Assembly: GCA_029891345.1 (NCBI GenBank)
Contig: CM056993.1
Coordinates: 226,158,924-226,222,923 of the forward strand
Length of the DNA: 64,000 nt
Direction: 5' to 3'
Source of the DNA: Dryococelus australis
Taxonomy: Eukaryota; Arthropoda; Insecta; Phasmatodea; Phasmatidae
Below the pieces are notes generated by a model. That model worked only from the letters and a program-made list of their open reading frames with translations, was not told the origin of the DNA and did not search any database. Below are positions 37,866 through 49,579 of this stretch, piece by piece. Each line of letters starts with the position of its first letter. Position 1 is the stretch's first letter. Both the position numbers and the translations under genes were made by a program.

Positions 37866-38613
37866 CCCAAATGTCTTCACTCACTCACTCAACCACCCAT
37901 TACTATGTAGTACACACATCAACATTTTCAACCAAGTAAGTATGGTTTATATTGTATATGAAATAAGGCATATATTTGGTAACAATGTAAATATTTTGCT
38001 AGGATTCCTTTACGTAAATGTCTAAATGGTAATAAGGGCCTTTTTAAATCGAAGTTCAGGTCTATTTCCAATGTCGATATTTCGGAACATACATATTTCA
38101 AGGAAAAATAATTTTTATTCAAGCAAAATTATCACAATTAACAAAATGTTTGAAAATAATTTTAAATGCTGTCCACGTTAAAGTTAACAGTATAAAATCA
38201 ACTTTTGGAAATAGTCTCCGCGCTTTACTTGGTACATTTTAACGGGCGCCAGAGACTGACACGCTCGTTGTTAAGTTGGCAAAGCCGGAGGTAAAGTACC
38301 TCGTCTTAGCATTGAATTAAAAATATTACGTAAACATCATTGTCAATAAATAAATTATTTATTTAAATTTGTTGTTTCCCATGTAAGCAGGTGTAAGAAT
38401 AAGACAATTTTATACAATATTTACGTTTCTAATACTTTCGCAGTTTCACTTGATCCACCCACGAATAAAGTGACGAGGACCATAGCAGTGTTAGTCCATA
38501 CGGTGCAAGAATACACACTGTAGATACAAGTATATCGTCAGCAGGGATTTCAAATATGCCCTGTTTACCACAAACAGCCTATAATAAATTATTTTATGTA
38601 CGCGCTGTTCAAC
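37866..38613. other. Polinton left flank, no gene
   Basis: AT-rich host DNA with no recognisable coding region. Confidence 0.4.
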
Positions 38614-38619
38614 TACCAA
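38614..38619 (+). other. Left target-site duplication TACCAA
   Basis: TACCAA immediately precedes the AG start of the Polinton and is repeated exactly at 54,062-54,067. Six bases is the length known for Polinton/Maverick integration. Confidence 0.93.
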
Positions 38620-39052
38620 AGTAGATGTTAAATAGGTATTCAAGCGCACCGCATTTTTTTTCCCGACAATTTACCCCAAAGGTGCAAGAAAAATGTAACA
38701 AAATTATTTCCCATTAATTTTAAAAAGAGTGCAAGATAAAATTAAAGAACTCAAAATCTGGGGATTCAATGAAAAAAACGAGAGAAATCAAGCAAATTTG
38801 AGCTAAAATAAGACATTTATTGTTTTTCGAGCGGCTTTTCTATGTTTCTAGAAGCGTCAATATTCAGTTTAAAAAAAACAAGCAATTTTACCTCAAAATC
38901 AATCAATTTAATCGGTTTTGCTAAAAAGCATTATGCTAGCATCGAAAATCAAGCAATTTTACCTCAAAATCAAGCAATTTGTCAGTTTTCCCAGAAATGC
39001 TAATTTTGCAAGCGAGCAATCAAAATCAAGTGAATTTAAGAGAAAAACAAGC
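38620..39052 (+). repeat. Polinton left terminal inverted repeat
   Basis: Begins AGTAGATGTTAAATAGG and matches the reverse complement of 53,676-54,061 in order: GACAATTTAC, TTTCCCATTAATTTTA, AAAGAACTCAAAATCTGGGG, TGAGCTAAAATAAG, TATGTTTCT, and a block with TTTTACCTCAAAATCA. The two arms differ by many substitutions and indels. The inner part holds a short internal repeat (CAAGCAATTTTACCTCAAAA twice). Confidence 0.93.
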
Positions 39053-39107
39053 AAAATAAGATACACATCAAAAGTGAAAGCATACAAATTAATAGTATTT
39101 ACATATT

Positions 39108-39385
39108 TTAATGGAATTCAATATCATGAACAGATTTTCCATTTTTAATTTCTTTTAAACCTTTATTATTTATATAAACCTTTTTCTCGTTTATTAACTG
39201 TAACTCATTTGCATCTATTATCCTTACATATCGGTCTGGTAAAGTGATTTAATACTTACCATCTAGAATGCAAGTAATTTTTTTTACCAAACTTTGATTC
39301 TTGAATTTGAAAATCTGTGGCTTCATACCAATTATCAATTGTTTAACTCTCTGAGCAGCGATTCCTGTTTTGTTTTACTTACATA
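39108..39385 (-). pseudogene. Small unassigned Polinton gene, decayed
   Basis: Directly inside the left repeat the minus strand stays readable for about 90 codons with one stop: KPQIFKFKNQSLVKK, CILDGKY, then LPDRYVRIIDANELQLIN and NKGLKEIKNGKSVHDIEF before a TAA at 39,108-39,110. The long stop-poor run in very AT-rich DNA argues that it was coding. The L-P-D-R-Y-style motif is reminiscent of small proteins seen in other arthropod Polintons, but I cannot name a family. No catalytic motif seen. Confidence 0.45.
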
Positions 39386-39612
39386 TAAAAAAAAATATAT
39401 ATAAAGAAAAAAACAAAAATGTTCGTTTAATATAAAAAAAAGATTTCTCTTAATAGTTTTAATGATTTAGTCTCATTACACACTTTACATGTTTTTGTTG
39501 GATAATTGTCATGTAGGGTTTCATTTAAAACATCTGGTGCCGTATTGTATAATTCTGAAGTTTATATATTTTTCCTTATAAATTTAAAATATAATCAACA
39601 CCCTCAAATGAA

Positions 39613-40043
39613 ATGGACAATACTAAAATTTGTAAAAAGTGTAATGAGTTATTAAATAAAGGAAGTTTTTACTTCAATCAAAACACAAAATATAAGCTTT
39701 ATAACACATGTAAAATGTTGTATTGAAAAAGGTATAAATCATTATAAATTATATAAATAGAAGGTATTATGTGAATGTGGAATATATATTAATAATATAT
39801 ATCTCTCGAAAGGAAAAATATGCAAAATTACACAATCCGGCACTGGAAGTTTTAAATGAAACCCCAAACAACAATTATCCAACAAAAACATGTAACATGT
39901 GTAAAGAGACTAAATCATTAAAACTATTTTATCAGCATAAAAATATAAAGGACAAAAATATAAAAAAAAGAAAAACTTGTTATAATGAATATATGAAGAA
40001 ATATATGAAGAGATATAATCACAAAAATAAGTTAAACAATTAA
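39613..40043 (+). pseudogene. Zinc-ribbon protein, frameshifted
   Basis: ATG at 39,613 opens MDNTKICKKCNELLNKGSFYF, with a C-x2-C knuckle and a partner Cys in YNTCKMLY, then stops. A second frame (39,771-40,043) carries TCNMCKETKSLKLFYQH and KKRKTCYNEYMKKYMKRY. The C-x2-C...F-Y...C layout repeated twice suggests two zinc-ribbon modules of one protein split by a frameshift. It is very Lys-rich. Such small zinc-binding proteins occur in Polintons and large DNA viruses. The role, perhaps nucleic-acid binding, is inferred. Confidence 0.55.
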
Positions 40044-40319
40044 TAAATAGTGATTTCGATATTAACATTAACTAAAACTTTGTGTCGTTTGACAAAAAAT
40101 TAAGGTACGAAATAGTCCATAATAATTAAAAAACAATTAAATTCTTTTACTATATAAATCTAACTATAAAATTGGGGTTACAAAACTAACAGCTGTGTTG
40201 AGTGGAGAGAGAGTACGAGCTAAGACTTTTAGGTAAAGAACTTGGAATAAAATATATAAATAGGCTAAGGAAAGGTGATTGAACTATAACTATTATACCA
40301 TTTCTTTTACCAATTATTA

Positions 40320-41655
40320 TAGACGATCAAAGAAGAAGAATTCATGAGCAAAGAAGAAGAAACTTTGCAAATTTGCGATTTTATTATGCCAATATCAATG
40401 AATTATATAAAAAAGATAGAAAGAAATTGAAAAAAATATTTCCATTCTCTAATAATCTATTTGTACAGGCTAGAAATAAAAGTAACATAATGGATAACAT
40501 AATGGGTAACATAATGAATAACGAAGAATTTTACAAATTTGCCTATAGCTGATGCTAATATCAATTAATTATACCCCAAAAATATAAAATAATTTTTAAA
40601 AAATATTTGCATTCTATAATAATTGATTTTTTAACAAAAGAAGCAGATGGAACAATAAAAATTACATCGTTAATAAAGACATTAAAGGTAGTATATGGAT
40701 ATATAACACTGAAATATCCATTTATTTAGTAGAGCCAAATCAATCTTTTACTTCATTAAAAAATACAAGGTATTTGAAATAATACACAATAATCTTAGAA
40801 CATTTAGGAGGCTAAAAACTAACATTAAAATATATAGCAATTGTCGCAAACAAGTAAATAATCCAGTAGAACGATTTACATTTCAGTCATTAAATCATAG
40901 AATAGTAAACGAAGGAGAATTTACAAATTATAAAATTATAAAACAGGAATTACTAGCACAATTATCCGAATTTCAAAGAAAAGATTCATGATGAACTTAC
41001 GTAGAGTAATTGGAATACAATCATCTATAAATAAGTATAATCCATTAAACGGATCATCATATATTGAATTACCAGAAGAAATTAAGAATAATAAAGCATG
41101 CATAAATGTAAAGAATAATGATAAAAAATGCTTCCTTTGGGCAATAAAATCGGCACTATTTCCATTAGAAACAGATCCTTAAATAGAAAGTAAATTTAAA
41201 AATGTTGGCCCTAATATTGACAAAGCATTAGATAAATATGAATATCCAATTAAAATTGACTATATACCAAAAATAGAAAATCAAATTGACACTTCTATAA
41301 ATGTATAGTCTTTTGATGACAAGCTCAATGTATATCCACTAAAGCTTACAAAAATTAAATAGGAAAACATATGAATTTACTTTGGATTAAAGATTTATCG
41401 AGGTTGGTTTCAATGCAAAAAGATAATCATAAATGTAAAAGATATATATGCGACATGTGTCTTCAGTTCTTTACATCTCAAAAGAGATTAAATAAACATA
41501 CAGAAGATTGTTCTTAAAACGAATCAGTAAGAATCTCTTTACCATTTAAAGGCGAAAAAATACAATTTAAAACATGAAACATGTCACGTAAGTTCCTTTC
41601 ACAATATATGCAGATTTTGAATAAATTCTAACGTAAATATCAACAAATAAACCAA
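40320..41655 (+). pseudogene. polB: Protein-primed DNA polymerase B, N-terminal part
   Basis: Across frameshifts and stops the + strand reads as the amino half of a Polinton polymerase: FYKFAYS (about 40,530), TSLKKYKVFEIIHNN (40,755), QSLNHRIVN (40,890), then NKYNPLNGSSYIELPEE (about 41,030), ACINVKNNDKKCFLWAIKSAL (41,095-41,160), WIKDLSRLVSMQ (41,385) and a zinc knuckle CDMC...F-x-S...H...C (41,450-41,515). It ends in VPFTIYADFE (41,588-41,617), the exonuclease I motif with Asp and Glu kept. The reading is then broken by an unrelated ~1.45 kb insertion and resumes near 43,110. The enzyme would replicate the element using a terminal protein primer. Confidence 0.85.
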
Positions 41656-43110
41656 ACCAAAGAGAATTTGCGTCTCCCTTGTCCCTTAAGGGCTCAAGCA
41701 CTTCAAGTCTACCTTACTTGCCGAAACCCCCATGCAACATTTATAACACATCAAGGTGCAAGCAGCACTCGTCGTCAACAAAACCCCTATGAATATATTT
41801 GAGATCAATATATAAATATTATGGCACTTGTATTCTGGCAAAAATTAGTTCATATCTTTGTGAAATATATTTTTTAATAGAGTACGTACGGGATCATCGA
41901 CACACCTAAAAGGATAGTTCACATAAGTAAAGTTTGAGTTCATTTATTTATAATTACTGGAAAAATACTTTCTACACGACTTTAAGTTCATTCGTATACA
42001 CTGTACACTCTAGGCTTCATTCTGTGATATTTAGTAAATGATAGCTTAAGAAATATTAACAAATCACGCACAGATGCTCCACAATTTAACATTACCATGA
42101 TATGAAAAAAGCAATTTACACACATTAAAAGAGATGGTCGCTTGTGGGCCGCGCAAGTGAATGATGATAGTTAAACATGGGGAAACTTTCGGTCGTAACC
42201 GCCCACAATGTTCTCGGGCGAAATTATCTATTAGACAGTACATTAATTTCTGTTGATTGATGAACCCGTGTATGCAACCTCCAGGAATTAATGAAGAACG
42301 ACGGTCGTTCTAAGCAGCTGCAATTTCGGCAGGCTACAAAACCTGCTGCGCAATTTCATCCAAATGTGGATAGCCGGCATGGAGAAGAATATTTTCCAAC
42401 AAATTACCACTTGTATTCAGGAACACAATTTACGTGCTTTTGTTCCAGCAGTCTATTCACGCACAAGTAAAAATGAACGAATGTGATGTGACGTTCAAGA
42501 CAATGTACTGCAACTAACATTGAGAAAAACACACACAAAGGTTACTGTAAATTTCGTGGAGGCTATCGGAGCAAAAACTGACCAACTCATGTTCAACCCA
42601 GACACTGATGTTCTTAGCACTGTTCATTTATTTGAAACTGCTGAAGCCACGCTACGCAAAAGGCAGATTTTACTGTTGCCATTCATTCCGATGGCACTCA
42701 GCAAAAACAGTCGACATTGCGAGAACTCTCTTCGTGCCTCCACAAGGCTAGACGGCCAGCGAACCTACCGCAAAGGAACACGCCATCACCCGAGCACCAC
42801 TACCAATGACCACGCAAATTACACTAAACCGCAAAGCACTTCAATGGCCCGGCACTGCTGGACTGCAAAAAATTACAAGTACCGATATTAATATAAAATT
42901 CAGCTGAGAAATAAAAGCAATATAAAATACGTGATCGTGATCTATAATTAAATGCTTGGTAAAATATAAAAATAAAATCGATAATACTAATAATCAATAT
43001 AAAAATACATATTAAAACGCAATGAGCTCAGTGCGAACCCCAGTTAGCACAGTGTTACTACCTTTTGAGAAATGCCACTAAAACAAACTAGTGATTATGC
43101 AATCATCACA
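41656..43110. mobile_element. Insertion within polymerase B, unidentified
   Basis: Between the exonuclease I motif and the next polymerase block lie about 1.45 kb of different, less AT-rich sequence. It contains a 123-codon + frame (42,520-42,891) with no domain I recognise. I found no clear terminal repeats by eye. It could be a transposon fragment or more than one insertion, because 41,660-41,800 and 42,130-42,890 differ in composition from 41,800-42,130. Confidence 0.5.
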
Positions 43111-45480
43111 AATTAAGTAAATTTAACCTTATCAATAAATATCAATTTTTAACTCAAGATGATATTGATAATGGTCTTTACAAGGAGATACTTAAAGAAA
43201 GATATAATCTTACTAATGAACAAATAAATAATATTGATTTAAAGTTGAATGTTGGGTCATACACAATGAAGTGTCAGTTACACAAAGCATTTGGTTTTTG
43301 CTATTATATTGTATTTCGTTATGGTGATTATAAGCCTCCAGTAGTATATCGAGTCACAAATGAACATAAAGTTTTTATACGATCTATTAAAAGGTAAGTA
43401 GAAGAAATTGGGGAATATATTCACAAATTGAACCAATGCATCTACTAACAAAAGAAGAAAAATTATTATACAGGAAATAAAACGATGTACTGTATGCGAA
43501 TGTGAATATACAGAGTAAAATAGAAAAGTACGCCACTGCGATCTTATAACTGGAAAGTGCTTTGATCCAGTATGAAATAATTGTAATCTACAACTAAAAT
43601 TACCAAATTTAGTACCAATTTATTTCCATAATTTTGCTGGGTATGATGCTAATTTATTAATTAAAGAGTTACGATATGATGACAAAATTATAGATTTAAT
43701 TTCAAATAAAGAAGGAAAGTTAATTGCTTTTGTGAGAAACACAGAAAGTTTAAAATTGAAATATACACACACATTTAAATTTATGACCATTACTTTAGAT
43801 GAATTGTCATCTAACTTAACCAAAAATCAAACGAAACATACCCAAAAACATTTTACAAAATATAAAGTAGACTCATTAATTAGGAAAGGTGTTTATCCAT
43901 ACTATTACATGGAGAGTTGGAAGTCACATGAAGTAACAGTACTTCCAGCAAAAAGTTAATTTTATAATAATTAATTTGACATAACTGACTATGAATATGA
44001 TCATGCAAAACTTGTACAGACTTAATTTAATATAATAAACCTTGGTGAATAACAAGACTTATATTTAAAAAGTGGCGCGATACTATGATCAGACATATGC
44101 AAATTTTTTTAAAATGTGTATAATTGCATGTGACTTAGATACTGCATAGTACTTTACAGCACCAGGATTATCTTGGGATGAAATGTTAAAAATGACTAAA
44201 CAATCATTAGATTTATTACATAATTGTTATATGTTTTAATGGTAGAAAAAGCAATTAGAGGAGGAATATTTCAATGATATAAGCGATTTGTTAAACCCAA
44301 TAACAAATATTTAGAAGATTTTTAATCCAAATCAAGAGTTTAACTATTTAGCAGATCTTAATTCAAATAATCTTTATGGATGGGCAATGTGACAGTATAT
44401 TTACCATATGGAGATTTTGACTGGGTATATTATAAATTAATTTATTTATATTACCGGAGTAAAAAATATATTAGATTTGGAGGGAGATTCTGAGCATGGT
44501 TATATATTAGAAGTTGATTTAGAATATCCACAAGAACTACATAATTTACATAAAGATCATCTATTTTGCTCAGAAAATAAGTAGTCTCCAAAACAAAACA
44601 ATCTAAATTATTAACAACTTTACACAACAAACAAAAATATGTAATACACTATCGTAATTTAAACAGTGCTTATAGAATGGATTAAAACTTACTAAAATAC
44701 ATAAATTATTAGCAATTGATATGTCTGATTGGCTGAAAAAGTTTATAAATTTGAATACAGAGATGAGAACTAATGCTAAAAATGACTTTGAAAAAGTCTT
44801 TTTCAAACTGATTGATAATTCTGTGTTTGGTAAAACAATGGAAAATTTAAGAAACAGAGTAGATATATGATTTATATCAAATGTAGAAAATGTGAAAAAC
44901 TTACATCAAGATCTAACTTTAAGAAAAGTACTATATTTAACGAGAAGCTTGCAGCTATTCATATGAATGGCATGTCAATTTTAGAAATATCGATGGTATT
45001 ACTGTATGATTTCCATTATGAAGAAATGAAACCAAAATATGATGACAAAATTGAACTTGAAATATGCTATCAAGATACCAACTTGTTCTTCTATAACATA
45101 AAAATCTAAGATTTTTTACAAAAAAAATGAAGTCAATGTTAGATAATTTTGATACAAGTAATTATCCAAATGTAATATATATAACATTCCTCAAATAAAT
45201 AAGAAAGTTTTAGGAGCAATAAAGTAGGAATGTACTGGCAAAATAATAAAATAATTTGTTGGTTTACAAGCAAAAATGTATGCATACAGAGTTGAGAACA
45301 AAGAAAACAAAAAATATAAAGGAGTAAAGAAATGTTTTGTTAACAAAAGAATTTCAAATTACAACAGTAAGAAATGTTTGTTTGATGAAAAAAATACAAT
45401 ATAGAATAATGAATTTAATAAGAAGCCAAAAGCATGTAATATACAAAGTGGAATCTAATAAAAATAGTATTTAGCCCCTA
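43110..45480 (+). pseudogene. polB: Protein-primed DNA polymerase B, C-terminal part
   Basis: Continues the polymerase: KCQLHKAFGFCYYIVF (43,272), LPNLVPIYFHNFAGYDA (43,600, exonuclease II region, where others have HNLSGYD), DELSSNL, DITDYEYDHAKLVQ (43,980), LYLKSG (44,060), LADLNSNNLYGWAM (44,352, polymerase motif A region), [20 protein letters not shown] (44,803-44,862, motif B) and CYQDTNLFFYNI (45,066, motif C). Motif C is normally DTDS. Here the second Asp and the Ser are N and L, so catalysis is lost. Then come FVGLQAKMYAY (45,260) and KKCFVNKRISNYN. Several frameshifts confirm decay. Confidence 0.9.
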
Positions 45481-45539
45481 TGGCAGCAGGCTTATACTAT
45501 AAAATAAAATATATACATTACAATGCATATGGAAACATA

Positions 45540-46200
45540 GAATCTTAAACAGCTTTAATTTCCAAAATAATATCGATATCTGCATGATCAAAATCAATCA
45601 GTTTGACATTTTGTCTCTAATTTCTAAGACATTATAGTTAAAATGTTCATTGTTTATTCTATATAAACTCTTATATGTGGGCTCATACCTAATATCATCT
45701 CTAAAGCATAGTTTTTGGTGGAAAACTAGCAACTATGTCAATTTCTAAATGATTAGTTTAATTATATTTTGTGAACAAACCATAAGCCAAATTACAGAGT
45801 ATATTCAATGTTTTATATGGATTAAAATTAGACAATTTAGTGCCCACAACAACTTTGTCCTTTTCAATAGTAATATTTCTAACAAAACCAAGGATTTCTG
45901 AAAATCTTTCATCAAGTTTAATATCAAATATAGATTTAATAAATATTCTGTTTTGCACATTATCTGATGTTAACTCTACGTTGTTCATCAAAAATGGATC
46001 TATTAAATTTATAGCTTCTTTTAAAGATTCAATACCGTATTGACCCCTAGGGATACTTATAACTTTGTTTTTATCAATGATAGCACTTATTTTTTCAATG
46101 GTCATTTTAGTATTACTGTCTATATTTGCAGTCAAAATTTTTGTATGAAATATAAATAATACAATCACCTTATCATTGTGAATGATGCAATATTGAAGTT
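45540..46200 (-). pseudogene. Polinton minor structural-type protein
   Basis: A clean 136-codon minus frame (45,758-46,168) reads TKMTIEKISAIIDKN, ISIPRGQYGIESLKEAIN, FDIKLDERFSEILGF and LNILCNLAYG. It continues after a frameshift with NHLEIDIVASFPPKTML, YNVLEIRDKM and FDHADIDIILEIKAV to about 45,540. This order (a G-Y-I-E-S-L unit, a Phe-x-Leu...LGF unit, a C-N-L unit, then a final beta-rich part with E-I-R-D) is what I recall of a protein common in arthropod Polintons, thought to be virion-related. Function unproven. The gene is convergent with polymerase B. Confidence 0.6.
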
Positions 46201-46280
46201 TCTTCTTCAGTATGGAAGTATTATTTTTTTAACTTGAATACTTTATTATCCATTTAATACTAAAAATTGTTATTAAATAA

Positions 46281-46990
46281 AAAAAAGGGGCAGCCAAAGC
46301 AGGCTATGCTGCACAAGTTAATTGGGGTGTCGGTGTTTTGATTTCTGAAGAAATCTTTAAAAGTAAAAGAATAGTGAATTATTGCTTAGCAAACTTTAGA
46401 TGTATAATCATAGGCCTGAGCAATTGTGAGAAAACCTATTTAATGACCAATTTGATTTATAAGGCAGGTTGGTTAAATTTTAATAAACTGTATGTTTGTT
46501 CAAAAATTTTTAATCAATATAAATATATCCTGATATAAAATTATTTTAACAAGGCACTAAATAAATTTAAAGTTAAAAAAAGGCATACTTTTTTAATAAT
46601 ACTGAGGAATTTGTCTCTTTAGATCAATGTGAAGACAAATCGCTAATTGTATTTGAAGATGTTATTTTAGACAATCAAGACATAGTTAGCGAGTACTTTA
46701 CTATGGGAAGGCATAAAAACATGATGCATTTTATTAAGCACAAACATATTCGAAAATACCAAAGCAACTTGTGGGAGACAATGCGAATTTGCTATGTATT
46801 TTTTGACAAGATGACACAAACTTGAGACACATCTTTAATAATTTTTTCCAGTGGGGCCATGTCATATGACAAATTTTGAGGTATGTGTAGATGCTGTTGG
46901 AGTGAAGACTATGATTTTATCACAATAGACATGGGTAGAAAAATGGACAATGGGAAGTATCAAATTCAAATAAAAGATTTTATATTTTAA
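46281..46990 (+). pseudogene. Genome-packaging ATPase (FtsK/HerA type)
   Basis: Reads KKGAAKAGYAAQVNWGVG, then LANFRCIIIGLSNCEKTYLM (about 46,391-46,450). This is the Walker A P-loop, but its usual GPSNCGKT has become GLSNCEKT, losing the last glycine. KAGWLNFNKLYVCSK follows. After frameshifts come SLIVFEDVILDN (about 46,650, Walker B; the family has F-D-D), VSEYFTMGRHKN, NLWETMRICYVFF, and the end ITIDMGRK...QIKDFIF with the stop at 46,990. In Polintons this enzyme is predicted to load DNA into capsids. It is divergent from the minus-strand gene before it and precedes the integrase by 50 bp. Decayed. Confidence 0.85.
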
Positions 46991-47040
46991 CTTTCTTGTG
47001 AATTGTATACGAGAATAAATATATACATATACACTATTAA

Positions 47041-47223
47041 ATGGAGAATACTTTGTGCTTGAAGTGTAAGGTCACTAAAAATAATTATATCAAAACTGAA
47101 AATACTAAAAATGGACAATTAGTTCAGAAAATTAAATGTTCAATATGTAATTCTAATAAATATAAAAAAAATTGTCCAATGCAAAAGAAGACAGAATTAA
47201 TGAATTATGTAAACTTGCACTAA
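47041..47223 (+). pseudogene. Small zinc-ribbon ORF (DUF5679-like), ahead of integrase
   Basis: ATG at 47,041 gives MENTLCLKCKVTKNNYIKT, TKNGQLVQKIKCSIC and SNKYKK. The C-x2-C...TKNG...C-x2-C layout is that of the short zinc-ribbon proteins (DUF5679 style) found in giant viruses and Polintons. It is followed with no gap by integrase-like sequence (ELMNYVNLH), as if it were fused to or overlapping the integrase. The frame itself is intact for 60 codons. Confidence 0.65.
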
Positions 47224-48105
47224 AAAATTTCCCCAAAGAAAGTAATTTCTTATTATATTGATGATTTATCGCAAATCGATCATGTTGAGATAGATACTGG
47301 TAATTTAAAATGCATATCGCATATAAACAATGGTTACAAATATATTATGACAATTAAAATTGTTTTTATTTCTTCGAAATATGCATTTGTTATATTATTA
47401 AAAATAAAACAGCTAGGGATGAGGCAAATGCTTTAGAATCTTTGATAGTTAAAAGAAAACTGTGTAATATTCAAAAGTGATGATGGCATAGAATTTTATA
47501 ATGAAATATCCAAGGAACTTAGGCAAAAATATAACGTCAATAATTATTCTACATTCACTCAAATAAAAGCCAGTTGTGTGGAACGATACAATCACACAAT
47601 AAAGAACAAAATGTGGAAGATATTTGCTTTGAATTGCAAATTACAAATGGATAAATATATTAGGTGATTTAGTTAAACATACAACACAAAGCAAAGTACC
47701 ATTGGCATGAAACCAATTTAAGTAAATAAGAAAAATTAAAAATTTTAAGACAAGATTTGTAATTGTGATTACTTAAAGAAATATGAATTCGGCATTATTG
47801 TCTGTGTAAGCAAGAGTAACCAAATTGTTTAAATGTGTTATACAGCTAATTAAATATCTGATTTATTTACAACTTCTGAGGTTTTAAATAATTATGTACC
47901 AACTTACAAACTGAAATATGTCAAAATAAAAGAAATAAAGGGTAGCTTTTGTGAAGTACGAAATTATGAAAACAGACTATCCAAATATATATGTTGTTAA
48001 AAAATTCTCATAAACTAAAGGTGATAAAATTAATGTAAAATGGTTGGGTTTTGATAACTCCATATCCTTTGGATTAATAAAAACAGATGTTTCGTCAATT
48101 TAAAT
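47200..48105 (+). pseudogene. int: Retroviral-type integrase with chromodomain-like tail
   Basis: A DDE integrase core: IDDLSQIDHVEI (about 47,260, first Asp), NNGYKYIMTIKIVF and SSKYAFVILLKIK, then FKSDDGIEFYNEISKELRQ (about 47,472, second Asp), NNYSTFTQIKASCVERYN (about 47,538-47,592, catalytic Glu) and NKMWKIF. So the acidic triad is still present although stops and frameshifts break the frame. The end at about 47,960-48,090 reads YPNIYVVKKF, then KINVKWLGFDNS and LIKTDV, a chromodomain-like fold as in many Polinton integrases. The enzyme inserts the element and makes 6-bp duplications, matching the TACCAA seen here. Confidence 0.88.
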
Positions 48106-48529
48106 ATTTTGTGAAATAAAATATTTTCATGTAATTATTTCAAACACCATTGTTCATTCATTCAACTCACTTTTCTTATATGGTGAGCATATTAATGTCA
48201 ATGCCACTGACCCATTTATTTATATTTTTTCAGCTTTGATATTGATGCCATCAAAACTCAATTTGGAGAACTCCCTCATTTCACTATCGGCTCGACATTC
48301 TAATTTTTTTTTAGTGGAGAAGTGAGGGATTTTTTGTTAATTTTTAAATTTACTGTAGCATGCCATATCCTGCAGGCACATTGCTCAATATTAGGAATAC
48401 ACAATTTTTTTTGTCTGCTGCTCGTATATTTTTGCATACAAGCATGAGCAATTCAAATTTTTAGCTCAAATTTGGAATGTTTTGGTGATAATCTAATAGT
48501 CCATTTATGGCACCTTATATTCACATGAT

Positions 48530-48850
48530 TAAATTATCTTCTCCGACCAGGGTTTCGAACCTACGAACATTGAGTTCCAAATTATATGCCTTGTAGCTGA
48601 GCCACTGTGACTAGATGGTAAACATGATGATTAAAAGTTCACATGTGGTGAGAAGTGGCATGTTGGAAGCCTGTTATCAAGAGACGTGCAGTGTGTTCGG
48701 CTCATGGCTGCTAGATAGTGACACGTTGTGATAACATACTTCCCATCGCAGAGAGAGCTCGCTGTCATCGCTGACAAGGACAAACTGTGCAGTTATCCCT
48801 TTTACTGTTGCTGGAAGATCGTGCGGCAGTCGAAGTAGATAAAAGAATAG
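48530..48850 (-). mobile_element. tRNA-like SINE inserted in the Polinton
   Basis: On the minus strand 48,620-48,540 reads CAGTGGCTCAGCTACAAGGC (box A) and later AGGTTCGAAACCCTGGTCGG (box B), spaced as in a tRNA. It is embedded in less AT-rich sequence up to about 48,850 that interrupts the Polinton between integrase and the minus-strand gene block. It differs from the SINE family at 30-38 kb. A degraded tRNA gene is possible, but acceptor-stem pairing is not evident. Confidence 0.5.
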
Positions 48851-48869
48851 TTAATCTTCATATCTCCCA

Positions 48870-49579
48870 AATATCCCTATTGTAGTTTTAACCCCATCTT
48901 TATGAATATATATTTTATCTTTCCTAACTTTAAAAGATAAAGTATCACCACTGTAAACACCAAAAGGCTTACTGCAATCTATATTTGTAGTTTCCTTAAT
49001 AACAGTCACAGCATAAGAAAGAAATAAGATTAGTAGTAGTTATTTAATAAACAGTACAAGGCACCATAAAAGCAAAGAAAATTAGATTATTATTATTATA
49101 TAAGTGAAAAATGTTACTAGATTTATCCCACCTTGCAGGTAAATAAAATATATATGATTTTTCTTCATCTTTCGAATTAATTAATGCTATACAATTTTTC
49201 ACAGCTTCTCTGGTTGCAATTTGTAATTTAAGATCTGTATCTTTAGCAACAGCTTCTTTGCTTTTTTTGATTTTCGTGTTAACAAGCGAATCACTGTAAT
49301 TCGAAACAGATTTGTTTGAATTTTGCAATTAATCAAACATTTCTTTATCGAAATATCTTTTACTGACCGTATCTTTACAATATTCAAGATAATCTATGTT
49401 AACAATTCTATGCTTTAAGAAAGTAATATAATATTCTGTATAATCAAACAAGTGCTTAATTTAATTAGTAAAGCAGAACCACCCGGATTAAATTGTGAAT
49501 TTACATATGTATCTAAAGCATAAGTATCAACAATTTTATTTTAAGATTTAATTAATGGTTTACCAAATATATCCGTCAT
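48870..49579 (-). pseudogene. Unassigned Polinton ORF beginning MTDIFGKPL
   Basis: The minus strand starts MTDIFGKPLIKS at 49,579, almost touching the protease stop, and continues with frameshifts through YVNSQFNPGGSALLI, DYTEYYITFLKHRIVNIDYL, a clean 94-codon stretch (49,044-49,328) rich in Lys, Glu and Asp, then TTNIDCSKPFGVYSGDTLSF and VKTTIGIFGRYED near 48,870. A D-I-F-G start is frequent in small Polinton ORFs of arthropods as I recall them. The role, perhaps structural, is unknown. More than one short gene may be merged here. Confidence 0.5.

Noticed and set aside
48540-48620. Functional tRNA gene on the minus strand
   Set aside because: Box A and B are present but acceptor-stem pairing is not evident and it is embedded in inserted repeat sequence, so a SINE head is likelier.
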